Assembly: GCA_013215055.1 (NCBI GenBank)
Contig: JABSRQ010000012.1
Location: 1-64,000 of the forward strand
Origin: Pseudomonadales bacterium
Lineage (GTDB): Bacteria > Pseudomonadota > Gammaproteobacteria > Pseudomonadales > DT-91
DNA length: 64,000 nucleotides
Direction of reading: 5' to 3'
Position 1 is the first letter of the stretch. Every line of letters starts with the position of its first letter. Both the position numbers and the translations under genes were made by a program. The notes under the pieces were generated by a model that was not told the DNA's origin, ran no database searches, and worked only from the letters and a program-made list of their open reading frames with translations. Below, in pieces: positions 36,860-45,860 of the stretch.

Positions 36860-36905
36860 ATGCACTCTAAACATCTATTAATGTCACACAGAGTGCATTT
36901 TTTAG
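36860..36905 (+). terminator. terminator-like dyad
   Basis: ATGCACTCT (36860-36868) pairs with AGAGTGCAT (36890-36898), followed by a T run. The 21-nt loop is long for a simple terminator. No gene ends close upstream; it may belong to the decayed element or to an unrecognised RNA. Confidence 0.45.
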
Positions 36906-37099
36906 TTAGCAGATAAACAACCCGGTAATAAATACCCTTCAGCTACAGATAAATGTGTAAGAAGCTAATAGCCGAGAGTAGCGAAAAGGATGAATTATTT
37001 TAATAACTCTTCCGGCTTAAAAATGAAAAGTTAAACCTAGAAATTTTTAGTTCTATATATCAACCATTAAATCACCATCGTTTCACCGAGTACCTAAAA

Positions 37100-37360
37100 A
37101 TGAAATATTTAATAGTCATCTTTATCTTCATAACAGGTTGCAGCAGTAAACCAGCCATGGAGTATTCTGGAAAAAAAGAAAGTCTGACTTATAAGGATGA
37201 ATCAACCCATGGCGAGTGGATGACTGATTATAAAAAAATGTTAATTCGAGCGATCAATGAACAGCCTGAGAATGTTAATTGTTCGGGTGTTCCAGTCGAT
37301 GAAGAAAGTGAAATACTTGTATGTAATCTGGTGATAAAAACGACAGGCGTTAAAACGTGA
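37100..37360 (+). CDS. small lipoprotein of unknown function
   Basis: 86 residues with a lipoprotein signal (MKYLIVIFIFITGCSSK; Cys14 in the lipobox TGCSS). The mature part is Glu/Lys-rich with two further cysteines. Its stop overlaps the GTG start of the next gene by 4 nt (GTGA), so the two form a small operon. No family recognised. Confidence 0.62.
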   Translation: MKYLIVIFIFITGCSSKPAMEYSGKKESLTYKDESTHGEWMTDYKKMLIRAINEQPENVNCSGVPVDEESEILVCNLVIKTTGVKT

Positions 37361-37659
37361 AGCACTTCATTCTATTATTTACACTGGCCGTATCGATGAT
37401 CTCGGCAACTTTCGTCCAGGCGTTAACAATCGATGAGATGGAGCCAACCCCTGAGGCGCTGAGTTTCATGATTCCAGAAATGAAACCCACTGAAGTGGGG
37501 TTAAGCACGGCCATGATCTGGTATAAGGGCTTAAGTGTTACAGAGAAAAAAGATTTTCGAACAGCCTGTGTCATGTATGGTGAATTATTCTGGCAGCAGG
37601 CCCCCAAGGCGATGTGCGAGATATTAAAGCTTAATCAAAACGCTGGGAATCTGGCCTGA
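37357..37659 (+). CDS. small exported protein of unknown function
   Basis: 100 residues, start GTG overlapping the preceding stop. The N-terminus MKHFILLFTLAVSMISATFVQA is a Sec signal peptide (quoted in part; cleavage after VQA). The mature part is about 80 residues with two cysteines (TACVMYG, AMCEIL). With the lipoprotein gene upstream it forms a two-gene envelope operon of unknown role. Confidence 0.62.
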   Translation: MKHFILLFTLAVSMISATFVQALTIDEMEPTPEALSFMIPEMKPTEVGLSTAMIWYKGLSVTEKKDFRTACVMYGELFWQQAPKAMCEILKLNQNAGNLA

Positions 37660-38139
37660 TGGTGACACCGTTGAAAGTCACCTGGGTGTAAAATATTGGC
37701 AGAGATTGATCAGATTCGCTAATCTCCCGTAAAAAATTACTAAGGTTTTTAAGTCGTATATTCTCGTACATTTCACCTCGGATTTTCTGCGTGTAAAATC
37801 CAACTTATACCGACAGTCAGAAACGCTACTCAAGATTCCTAAAAATACGACCTTTCGATAAAAAAGAGGTTTTCTATCACAGGTACCTGTGTAAAAAACG
37901 CCTGCCTAACACAAGGATGCATAATACGGGGTACTCTAATACCCAGTATCACTCTCATAAGGAGACTTTTCAGAGGTGTTTATCAATTCTATTGGCTATT
38001 TGAGTCGCAAATTATTTTAAGTTATGTGATTTAATAATCTTTCCTAAGTCCAGAAAAACTTCACTTTTTTCTCCATCCTGGCGAATCATGCTTTCAGATA
38101 AATTGATGTTGTTATTCGTTTTGGAATCGGGGTGAATCG

Positions 38140-38155
38140 CATCATAATTATGATG
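38140..38155. promoter_or_regulatory. 16-bp perfect palindrome
   Basis: CATCATAA joined to its reverse complement TTATGATG, with no spacer. It is operator-like but no nearby gene start can be assigned to it. Confidence 0.4.
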
Positions 38156-38235
38156 TCTTAGTTAATAAATATGATCTACTTGTTCTGTCTTATATTGTTT
38201 TATCGATGGTGTATATTATGAATGTAAAACTGATA

Positions 38236-38270
38236 GCAGATTACGCGTTAATGCTTCTTATACTTCTGCT
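38236..38270 (+). repeat. repeat copy C, partial
   Basis: It shares TTACGCGTTAATGCTTCTTATA with repeat copy B (39375-39397, one change at the end), including the TTCTTA element at 38255-38260. The upstream TTGAA part is missing, so it is a truncated copy and probably not a working promoter. Confidence 0.6.
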
Positions 38271-38446
38271 CAGTGCCAGAACCTCGGATGTAAAACCTTA
38301 TCAATAAAAGGCCATAGCCGATACGCAGAATTCGATGTAAAATCTACCTGGCAGGTAATCCTTTTAATCGAGCCTACCTACAGCATCGGCCCTATCCAAT
38401 CGCCTATTGATTTTAGCATTGCGTGTTTCAGGAAAATGTACAGAAT

Positions 38447-39073
38447 ATGACAAGAGTAAAAACCTTTATCAACAATTCGTTTATCGGCGGAATTCTGATA
38501 TTACTGCCTTTAGCGATTTTAGCTGTTGTTTTTCACTGGATGTTTACCACCATCACCGATCTGATTCAGCCCTTTACCGATCTGGTGATTAGTTCTTTCA
38601 GTCTGCCGGAAGTGATAGGCGATGCGTTGGTGATTATCTTTATGGCATTGCTGTGTTTTGTTGTAGGTTCTCTGGTTTCTACCAGCCTGGGCCGATACAT
38701 TCATCAGTATTTTGATCGCTATTTCTCGCGCATGGCGCCGGGTTATCGCATCATTAAGGATATCGTTAATCAGTTTTTTGGTGACAACGACGATTCGCCG
38801 TTTATGAATGGAGTGGTTGCCCGTGTCCAGCTTTTTGGCCAGGATGTGGCAACAACTGCTACAGCGCTGGTGACCAGCGTTCACCCCGATGGCAGCTATA
38901 CCGTGTTTGTACCCACCGGCCCTAATCCCACCTCCGGTATGATTTATCATCTGCCGAAGGAGTGTGTAGAGCTATTTCCTGAAATCAATGTCGATGCCAT
39001 GCTAAAAACCGTGATTTCCTGTGGGGCCGGTTCCAGTGATTTGTTCAAAGAAAAATCCAAATCAGTCAATTAA
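38447..39073 (+). CDS. DUF502-family inner-membrane protein
   Basis: 208 residues from the ATG at 38447 (a GTG at 38423 is in frame but less likely, since the family normally starts a few residues before its first helix). Two membrane helices: IGGILILLPLAILAVVFHWMF and VIGDALVIIFMALLCFVVGSL (each quoted up to 20 residues). After them come the conserved FSRMAPGYRIIKDIVNQFF and VFVPTGPNPTSGMIYHLP typical of DUF502. Function unknown across bacteria; plant LIKE-COV proteins are distant relatives. Confidence 0.88.
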   Translation: MTRVKTFINNSFIGGILILLPLAILAVVFHWMFTTITDLIQPFTDLVISSFSLPEVIGDALVIIFMALLCFVVGSLVSTSLGRYIHQYFDRYFSRMAPGYRIIKDIVNQFFGDNDDSPFMNGVVARVQLFGQDVATTATALVTSVHPDGSYTVFVPTGPNPTSGMIYHLPKECVELFPEINVDAMLKTVISCGAGSSDLFKEKSKSVN

Positions 39074-39114
39074 AACCGGCTAGCTAGCAAGCCAAAACCA
39101 CCCCGGTTTACCGG

Positions 39115-39300
39115 CTAAAACGCCGCTAGGCACGAGACTAGCGCTACTGCCACCTTACACCAAATACACAGCGCCATCGGCAATAAATCATCCTGAACCC
39201 ATAGGCTGGATACACTGCCAGCAATCACCGCCAGACCAAAATTACAAATACCCATCAGCGCCGATACCGAACCTTCAGCGCTGCTAAAGCACTGCATATA
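39115..39300 (-). pseudogene. C-terminal fragment of a Bcr/CflA-type MFS exporter
   Basis: The frame reads SSAEGSVSALMGICNFGLAV and ends in a hydrophobic helix. The A-G-S/T-x-S-A-L-x-G segment with its following helices is typical of the last part of Bcr/CflA drug exporters. Only about 60 codons remain, and the upstream side joins directly to repeat copy B, so the gene was truncated by rearrangement. Confidence 0.65.
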
Positions 39301-39329
39301 CAGCCGGCAGGTTTCTATTGATTTAAATC

Positions 39330-39406
39330 ATTTATAACAATGAAAGCCGAAAACTGTACCTAGAGATTGAAGCAGTTACGCGTTAATGCTTCTTATATTT
39401 TTGCTG
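39330..39406 (+). repeat. repeat copy B with sigma-E-like promoter
   Basis: This is a second full copy of the repeat at 35577-35648. It carries TTGAAG (39367-39372), a 17-nt spacer and TTCTTA (39390-39395). No convincing gene follows, so the promoter may be an orphan or may drive a decayed small gene. The copy lies at the breakpoint of the MFS fragment. Confidence 0.65.
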
Positions 39407-39894
39407 GGTTTAACATCGCCAAATTACAAAGCCACCTTGACTATGACCTGGCTCCTTTAATTGCCAAATCACTGGGTTGGAATCCCGAGTCATAGCTGGC
39501 GGGAAGTACTATGAAGTGAGTATTCTCAACGTAGGGTTAATTATATAATCAATCTCATCTTTACCCTGCATAGGCCTGGGCCGAGTACAGGATTGTAATG
39601 GCAAGGCGGGGCATCGATATCATGGATGGGGAATTAACTAAAGGATGCAGTGAGATTAGACGTTTGTCTGTGACTTAAGCTTCGTATTTTTCATTTTATT
39701 ATCATATTGGTGACCTGCCGGAGGGGTGACCTTATCGCTGCAGAGATAACGTTAGATTTTCTCCCTACGGGTCAGATAAAACATGTTCAGGATGTATGCT
39801 GGATGGCAGGGGCTAATTCAGGGGGCTAAGTGCGTAGCCTATGTGCTGCCTGCAACGCGACGGTTGATCTGTCGTTCATCAATAAGGCAGGGCA
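39407..39894. other. intergenic, nothing firm
   Basis: 488 bases between repeat copy B and the ATP-grasp operon. A short frame (DLAPLIAKSLGW) hints at a decayed gene near 39440, and TTATC-GCTGCAGA-GATAA is a weak hairpin near 39733. Nothing else is supported. Confidence 0.4.
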
Positions 39895-40389
39895 CTACTG
39901 TTCAGGCTCCTCGTGTTCCAGATCGACGACAACTTCCTTGGCCATCCAGTCTCGGCCTATTAACAGCTTGTATTGCATGCTGCTGCGATCACGCAGATTC
40001 ACGTCTATGGTCTTGTTGATATTGTTCCAGCCCAGGCGTAACGGCACCAGGTATCGGGTCTCTACCCCCTGTGAGTTTCTAACCGCCTTGGTCTGGCTGA
40101 TCTTGGCCGATGTTCGCCATTGTTCGCCTTGGTCATTTTCGATGGTAAAATGAATGATTTTACCGACGTTGTCGACCATATCGTCCGAGCCGTCTTCAAC
40201 TTCAATATCGATGGCGTGAATCGACGTTGTTGCGGCACCGGTATCGATTCGGGCCTCAAATTCAGCCTGTTCATACACACTAAAGATGGCCGTCGGGCCT
40301 ATCACTTTCTTGTTAGGGACTAATTCATTCAATGCCTGAACATTCAGGGCAATAAGACCAAAGACCAATATAAACACCTGCTTAAGCAT
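39895..40389 (-). CDS. retropepsin-like aspartyl protease family protein (small)
   Basis: 164 residues from the ATG at 40389, chosen for GAGG 6 nt upstream; an ATG at 40401 is in frame. A signal peptide (MLKQVFILVFGLIALNVQA) precedes the domain. The catalytic-type motif is IDTGAATTSIHA, matching the DTGA of the so-called ATP-dependent zinc protease family (PF05618), whose fold is retropepsin-like. The segment LLIGRDWM is its conserved second half. It is last in a four-gene operon with an ATP-grasp ligase-like gene and a larger paralogue at 42882. Confidence 0.85.
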   Translation of the reverse strand: MLKQVFILVFGLIALNVQALNELVPNKKVIGPTAIFSVYEQAEFEARIDTGAATTSIHAIDIEVEDGSDDMVDNVGKIIHFTIENDQGEQWRTSAKISQTKAVRNSQGVETRYLVPLRLGWNNINKTIDVNLRDRSSMQYKLLIGRDWMAKEVVVDLEHEEPEQ

Positions 40390-40423
40390 AAAAGACCTCA
40401 ACTGTTAGTGTTAATCAACGGGG

Positions 40424-41371
40424 TTAACCCGAAAAATGTGTTTTGGCATAGGTAACTCGTTCATCGGCAGTCATGGTGTGATGCCCCAGTCTATCCACCT
40501 GATGCAAACGGGGCAGGATGCCGCGGCCATTGGCAATTTGAATCGCCAGCCCTGGGCGGGCATTCAACTCCAGCAATAACGGCCCTCGCAATTTATCCAG
40601 AACCATATCCGTTCCCAGGTAACCCATCTGACTGATTTCATACGCCCTGGATGCGGTATGTAATAAGAATTCCCAGTGCGGCACTTGAATATCGATCAGT
40701 TTTTTTTGGGTATCGGGGTGTAAGGTGATGGGTTTATCAAATTGCACGGCATGCAGGCCCTTGCCCGTGCCTATATCCAGGCCTACACCCACCGCCCCCT
40801 GATGTAAATTGGCTTTGCCGTCGGAGGCCGCGGTAGACAGGCGTAACATGCCCATGACCGGAAAACCCTTATAGACAATAAGGCGGATATCGGGCACACC
40901 CTCGTAGGAATAACCATCAAACACCGGGTCAAACTGTATAAGCCCTTCGACGATGGCGACATCGGGATTGCCACCCAACGAGAATAATCCGCTGAGCACA
41001 TTGGACGTATGCCTATACATCTCATCGGCGGTGATTTCCTGGCCATTGGGTTTATAGAAACGCCCATCTTTGATATCGGTGATAACCAGAATACCCTTGC
41101 CACCGGAGCCCTTGGCCGGCTTGATGACAAAGCCGGTTTCATCGACGACCATGGCAGGGATGTTATTAATTTCATGTTGTTCACGCACCACACCGATAAG
41201 CGCCGGCACGGCGATATCGTTTTCCAGCGCCAGCTGTTTGGTGATGAGTTTATCGTCCACGTGTTTGTAAAATTTCCTAGGGTTATACCGGCCTATATAG
41301 TCGATATTGCGTTTGTTCATACCCAGTACGCCGTTCATACGCAGGGCAGCGGGTCTGGAGAACTTCAGCAT
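40424..41371 (-). CDS. alpha-L-glutamate ligase-like ATP-grasp protein
   Basis: 315 residues from the ATG at 41371, which overlaps the preceding stop (TGATG); in-frame sequence further upstream lies inside that gene. It is a RimK-related ATP-grasp enzyme: FVIKPAKGSGGKGILVI (nucleotide-binding loop), later PLLLELNARPGLAIQIAN with the metal-binding E-x-N. The family (rimK-related glutamate ligase) is expected to add glutamate or another amino acid to a carboxylate. Its neighbours, retropepsin-like and transglutaminase-like membrane proteins, are its usual partners in gammaproteobacteria. Confidence 0.9.
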   Translation of the reverse strand: MLKFSRPAALRMNGVLGMNKRNIDYIGRYNPRKFYKHVDDKLITKQLALENDIAVPALIGVVREQHEINNIPAMVVDETGFVIKPAKGSGGKGILVITDIKDGRFYKPNGQEITADEMYRHTSNVLSGLFSLGGNPDVAIVEGLIQFDPVFDGYSYEGVPDIRLIVYKGFPVMGMLRLSTAASDGKANLHQGAVGVGLDIGTGKGLHAVQFDKPITLHPDTQKKLIDIQVPHWEFLLHTASRAYEISQMGYLGTDMVLDKLRGPLLLELNARPGLAIQIANGRGILPRLHQVDRLGHHTMTADERVTYAKTHFSG

Positions 41372-42882
41372 CAGCGGGCTTCTCCTGCCAGTGGGGTGAA
41401 GCGTCGCAGCTCCAGCAGACGGTAGCCGGTGTACTGTCCCATTAGCAAAACCAGGGCCAGAATAAACAGATGAATGCCTAGAAAGTTGAACACCCAATGC
41501 TGAATCCAGTCGGCACTCATGGCCAGGTAAGCCAGGGTGGCAACAAACAGGCTGCCTCCCCCCTGTAAGAAGACTTCTTTAGGGCCTTCTTCTTCCCACA
41601 AGATCGACATGCGCTCTATGGTCCAGGCAAGAATAATCATCGGGAAGAAGGTGATGGTCAGCCCTTCGCTGAGGCCGAATTTATACGACAGTAGTGTGAA
41701 ACCGACGATAATTGCGATGACGACGATAATCACCGCAGAGATGCGGGATATCAGCAACAGATTGAGCTGCGATAAATAGGAGCGAATCATTAAACCAAAG
41801 GCAACCACCAGGGTAAATCCTATCAACCCTGTTAATAGGGTGGTCTGAATAAAGGCCAACGCGATCAGCACCGGCATAAAGGTGCCCGAGGTTTTGAGGC
41901 CTATAATCACACGTAAGAACACGACAACCAGCACACCTATGGGGATTAGCAAAATGCCCTTGAACAGACTCTGTTCTTCCAGCGGCAACTGGTAGAGGGA
42001 GAAACCCTGGCTGGCGTTGTTATCTAACAACTCCATGGCCGTTGTCATGGCCGATCGTGTCTCTTGCAAGATGGAAAAGCTGACCTGTGAGTTTTTTCCG
42101 CCGGTAACATCCAATACCGATTTTCCCGAACGTTCCCATAATAGAAGATTGGCTGGGCGACCCTGTGTGCCATCTTGTGGATTAAACAAATGCCATTGGC
42201 CGTCATGATAGACCTCTATATAGCTTACCAGCTGCTGGCGTCGGCGCTGATCTTCCAGTTGCAGGGCACTCACGATATGCGCAGGAACCCCTTTGCTATG
42301 CAGCAGGCGCAGGAATAATTCCTGTGGACTATTCTCGTTTAACAGAAGTTCAACATTCTGGCTTCGCTCTGCCTGGTTGATGTCTTTATTGAGCTGCTGT
42401 GCATAGCTGAGATTGCTGGCAGACTCTGACCAGGCTTTATCGATAAGAGATGCGGCGGCGATTTTTTCTCCGGCAGGCCAGGTAGGGACTTTGGGCGTCT
42501 GAGGTAATTGTTCGGCGCTTACCGTGTCTATGCCGGTAGGAATCAGCGTCACCCGATAATAGAGGTCTTGTGAACCTGTGGGTGAACGCTTAGACCAGAC
42601 GGCTCGCCTGCCTTCTTTGTTGTCGGCGATGTTGAGTCCATAGCCTGGCGAGATGGCATTTTCTACCAGAATTTCAAAGGCCGGGTCCGCCGGCAGGGAT
42701 AAGGAGACTTCTGCCGCCTGATCTGTGGCAAGAAAATGCACCTTGGCATCCACCGACCAGCTTTGCTGTTGTTCGCCGGGGAAGAACGGCACCTTCTGCT
42801 CTATGCCTCGGTAGGCTGTTGTGGCTAGGGCTGTTATCAATAGCAGCAGCACCAGGATGTAAAAAGGTTTCTTGGAGTGCAT
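41371..42882 (-). CDS. inactive transglutaminase / 7TM membrane protein
   Basis: 503 residues. One N-terminal membrane anchor (FYILVLLLLITALATTAY), a periplasmic transglutaminase-like domain (about 150-270; LRLLHSKGVPAHIVSALQL, then YHDGQWHLFNPQDG) that lacks an obvious catalytic Cys, and seven C-terminal membrane helices from about residue 305. Proteins of this type (UUP1-like plus 7TM) accompany RimK-related ligases. Its start overlaps the upstream stop by 1 nt (TAATG) and its stop overlaps the ligase start. It probably couples the periplasm to the ligase. Confidence 0.87.
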   Translation of the reverse strand: MHSKKPFYILVLLLLITALATTAYRGIEQKVPFFPGEQQQSWSVDAKVHFLATDQAAEVSLSLPADPAFEILVENAISPGYGLNIADNKEGRRAVWSKRSPTGSQDLYYRVTLIPTGIDTVSAEQLPQTPKVPTWPAGEKIAAASLIDKAWSESASNLSYAQQLNKDINQAERSQNVELLLNENSPQELFLRLLHSKGVPAHIVSALQLEDQRRRQQLVSYIEVYHDGQWHLFNPQDGTQGRPANLLLWERSGKSVLDVTGGKNSQVSFSILQETRSAMTTAMELLDNNASQGFSLYQLPLEEQSLFKGILLIPIGVLVVVFLRVIIGLKTSGTFMPVLIALAFIQTTLLTGLIGFTLVVAFGLMIRSYLSQLNLLLISRISAVIIVVIAIIVGFTLLSYKFGLSEGLTITFFPMIILAWTIERMSILWEEEGPKEVFLQGGGSLFVATLAYLAMSADWIQHWVFNFLGIHLFILALVLLMGQYTGYRLLELRRFTPLAGEAR

Positions 42883-43607
42883 TATTTCACGTCCTTTTTG
42901 TCTTCAGCGGGCACGGGGCTTTTTTTGCCGTGCAGATATTTTTTGCCAACATCGACGACGGCGATGTCCTGCATAAACTTGCGACCCAGCAGCAATGGAT
43001 ATTCCAGATGGCTCCTATCGACCAGATTGAGTTCAGTTTCCGCCTTGTATCGGCCTATTTGCAGGTGGACATGAATGACGGGGCGTTTGTCGTCTTCACC
43101 TTCGGCATCGGTTTTTATTTTCACAAAGCGACTGACTTTATGTTCAAAGGTTTTTGCCTGGGCATCAACGCTGTTGATATAAACGTCGAAGCGCACCCAT
43201 TGTTTGCCATCACGTTCGAATAAAACGATGTTTCTTGCATCCAGTGACGAGGACTCTGCACCGGTATCGATGCGACTGGAAAAGCTGGCTTGTAATTCTT
43301 CCACAAAGACCTGTTCAACTTCCCCGAGGATGAATTTATCGCCCAGGGAATAGGGCAGGCATTCGTTGGCAACGACAACAACCGGCTTCTGTGAGGGCGG
43401 GGTTAATGTGGCGATTTTAGCCTGCAGGGTTTCATAGCTCTGTTGCTGTTGCAGTCTGTTTTCTTCCATCACCTGCAGTAGCACGGCTTGCTGATTGGCA
43501 GCGATGGTATCCGAGGCAGAGAGTTGATAGGGCTCATTGGATGCACAGGCCATCAGGCTGGTGATCAATATGAAACTGAGAGCATGTTTGTATAGTGTTA
43601 CTTTCAT
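42882..43607 (-). CDS. retropepsin-like lipoprotein (large paralogue)
   Basis: 241 residues. Lipoprotein signal with Cys21 (SLMACAS), a short coiled-coil (LLQVMEENRLQQQQSYETLQ), then the retropepsin-like domain: SRIDTGAESSSLDA with the DTGA motif, VHLQIG and YPLLLGRKFMQDIAVVDV. It is the first gene of the operon and a paralogue of the protein at 39895, extended at the N-terminus. As a lipoprotein it probably acts at the outer or inner membrane facing the periplasm. Confidence 0.87.
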   Translation of the reverse strand: MKVTLYKHALSFILITSLMACASNEPYQLSASDTIAANQQAVLLQVMEENRLQQQQSYETLQAKIATLTPPSQKPVVVVANECLPYSLGDKFILGEVEQVFVEELQASFSSRIDTGAESSSLDARNIVLFERDGKQWVRFDVYINSVDAQAKTFEHKVSRFVKIKTDAEGEDDKRPVIHVHLQIGRYKAETELNLVDRSHLEYPLLLGRKFMQDIAVVDVGKKYLHGKKSPVPAEDKKDVK

Positions 43608-44071
43608 AGTGATGAGTAAGGTTCAGTAGTGGTGGATTTTATTGGGTTTTTTGTTCGCAGGCAGTTTTTAAACGCCTGATCGTATGAGACTAGGGATGGG
43701 CTGGCTGATAGGGGATGGAATAGACTGAGTGGCATCAATGTTCTTCATTTATGGGAATCCTGGTTATGGAAATCGCAGCCTGCGGCTTTTTTCTATATAC
43801 GCTACGACCGCGGAAAAGAAAAAATGTTCCATGGCTGTGCAATCCAGAGGCCTAAGCCTTCTTCATTGTGAATTCCTTCTCATTTTTATCTGTGCGGGGG
43901 GATATTCTGTGCCTGTATGTCATTCCTAATACCCTAATAAGCCAGGGGGATGAGAGCTTAAACAGGGTATAGAAACCATCATTTTTTTAGCCCTTTTTTA
44001 GCCGGTACGGGAGGATGTAAAAATAATTGTGTAACTGCTGATTATCTATAACCTACAAAAAGGTAAAAATA
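43608..44071. other. intergenic before the IS-disrupted small gene
   Basis: 464 bases with no supported gene. A reading frame at 43729-43929 has no family features and no ribosome site. A short GC-rich dyad before a T run near 43785-43795 (CGCA-GCC-TGCG) might terminate transcription, weakly. Confidence 0.4.
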
Positions 44072-44123
44072 ATGAGCATCATGATGGATAACAAAAAATT
44101 GCAAGCGATGGCTGAAGAACTAG

Positions 44124-45740
44124 GAGTCTGTCGGACTTAGCACCCACCTTGATTTTTCCGTATAATCTGACGAATTAAAAATCGATACCGTCACAATATG
44201 AAAAAATGGATATTCAAATCCGTTAATCGTGAAACGCCCGACATGTTTCCTCCATGTATCGAGGATTACATCGACCAAAATCACCAAGCTCGATTTATTG
44301 TCGAGGTCATCGATCAGCTGGATATTCAACCGTTCATCAAGGCTTACCGTGGATCAGGATCAAAAGCATGGCATCCTTCTATGATGCTCGCGCTATTATT
44401 TTATGGCTATTCTACCGGCGTTTTTTCAAGCAGAAAACTGGAAAAATCAACCTTCGACTCCATCGCTTTCGTTATATCTGTGCCAATAAAAATCCCGATC
44501 ATGACAGCATAAATACATTTAGGAAAAAATTTCGCGCTGAAATAAGCGCACTGTTTGTGCAAATTCTACTCATTGCCAAAGCCTCGGATATACTCAAAAT
44601 GGGCACGATTAGTCTTGACGGGACTAAAATAAAAGCCAATGCCAGTAAGCATAAAGCCCTCAGTTATAAGCACGCTTGTCAGCTAGAAAAGCAGCTAAAA
44701 TCGGAAGTTGAGGCGCTGTTGGAAATGGCTGAAGAAGCGGACAATACGCCGTTTCCTGATAATTTTTCCATTCCAGATGAACTGACACGGCGCGAAGATC
44801 GCCTACGAGTCATTGCGCAAGCAAAAGCGCAAATTGAGCGCCGAGCTGATGAACGGCATCAACATGAACAACTTGAATATGAGGAGAAAGTAGCTCGCCG
44901 CGATGCCATCAGAGAAGCTGGCGGCAAGCCTAGGGGCAGAGAACCTAAGGCGCCAGAAACCGGTGCCAGAGATAAAGATCAAGTTAATCTCACTGATCCA
45001 GAATCACGCATCATGCCTAAATCTGGCGGCGATTTTGAGCAAGCTTATAATGCGCAAGCAGCGGTTGAAGTTAACAGCGGGTTGATTGTTGAAAAGCATA
45101 TCACCCAGGCCACCAATGATAAGCGCCAAATTATCCCAACGCTTGCAGAACTGGCGACTCGGGAGGCTGCACTGGGTAAGATTAATGCGATTTTGGCAGA
45201 TACTGGATACTTCAGCCATGCCAATGTGTTAGCCGTTGGGATGACCAATATCATTGCGTATATCGCCGGAAAACGTGATGCGCATAACCGGCCATTATGG
45301 GAACGATTTAAGGCGGATGAGCCGAAGCCGGAAGGCGAAGATGTATCGGAATTGGATTTGCTTCGCTGGCGTTTACAAACGCAAGATGGTCGTGCGATTT
45401 ACGGTAAAAGAAAGAGTACGATCGAGCCGACGTTTGGGATCATCAAAGAAGTTATGGGCTACCGTCAATTCCTTGTCCGTGGTGTTGACGCGGTGTCAGC
45501 GGAGTGGGATTTGTTATGCATAGCGTTTAATTTGAAGCGGTTATTCACCTTGAACGCTTCAAAAGGTTTAAAGCATTTATTTTTCAGTTTGATAATAGTC
45601 CAATTGAGAGTAAAATTTTAAAAACACTGAGTTTTCATGAGTTTTCATGAGTTTGTTGCAACAAATTAATGGTCACTGGAATAGCGTTTTTAGGGAAATT
45701 GAGCCAAAAAATCAATAATCCGTTTCAGTCCGACAGACTC
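44124..45740 (+). mobile_element. IS1182-family insertion sequence with CTAG target duplication
   Basis: A 1617-bp element with perfect 14-bp terminal inverted repeats (GAGTCTGTCGGACT at the left end, its reverse complement at 45727-45740). Both ends are flanked by CTAG, giving a 4-bp palindromic target site or duplication. It carries one transposase gene (frameshifted). The insertion splits a small gene. Family assignment is from the transposase. Confidence 0.88.
44198..45621 (+). pseudogene. IS1182-family transposase, frameshifted
   Basis: The N-terminal part (MKKWIFKSVNRETPDMFPPC, then HPSMMLALLFYGYSTGVFSS) is in the frame starting at 44198. Near 44468 the homology moves to the frame of 44254-45621 (NKNPDHDSINTFRKKFR, SLDGTKIKANASKHKALSY, YNAQAAVEVNSGLIV, ADTGYFSHAN, STIEPTFGIIKEVMGYRQF), which contains the DDE residues. 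IS1182 transposases are normally one continuous gene, so a lost base is likely. A programmed -1 frameshift is possible but there is no classic slippery run. Confidence 0.85.
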
Positions 45741-45860
45741 CTAGTATATGAATGGCACCGTATTTCTCTTGCCGTAAAGCGTGCATGTATTTTTACCGGA
45801 TTCATGGATTTAATTGCACAGAGTTGGCGCAAACAAAATGAAGGCTTTGTTAACAAAAAA

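Larger units (their letters stand above)
37660..38446. other. intergenic with gene fragments and palindromes
   Basis: 787 bases without an intact gene. On the minus strand a fragment reads SMIRQDGEKSEVFLDLGKII to a stop near 38018, with no plausible start, so it looks like a gene remnant. A palindrome is at 38140-38155 and a third partial repeat copy at 38236-38270 (listed separately). Confidence 0.5.

Noticed and set aside
43729-43929. 66-codon frame after the retropepsin-like operon
   Set aside because: No ribosome site, mixed composition, no relation to neighbours. Left as intergenic.
44464-44475. Programmed -1 frameshift in the IS1182 transposase
   Set aside because: No A6G or X-XXY-YYZ type slippery string at the frame change and family members are normally single frames; a lost base is simpler. 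Comparison with an intact copy would settle it.
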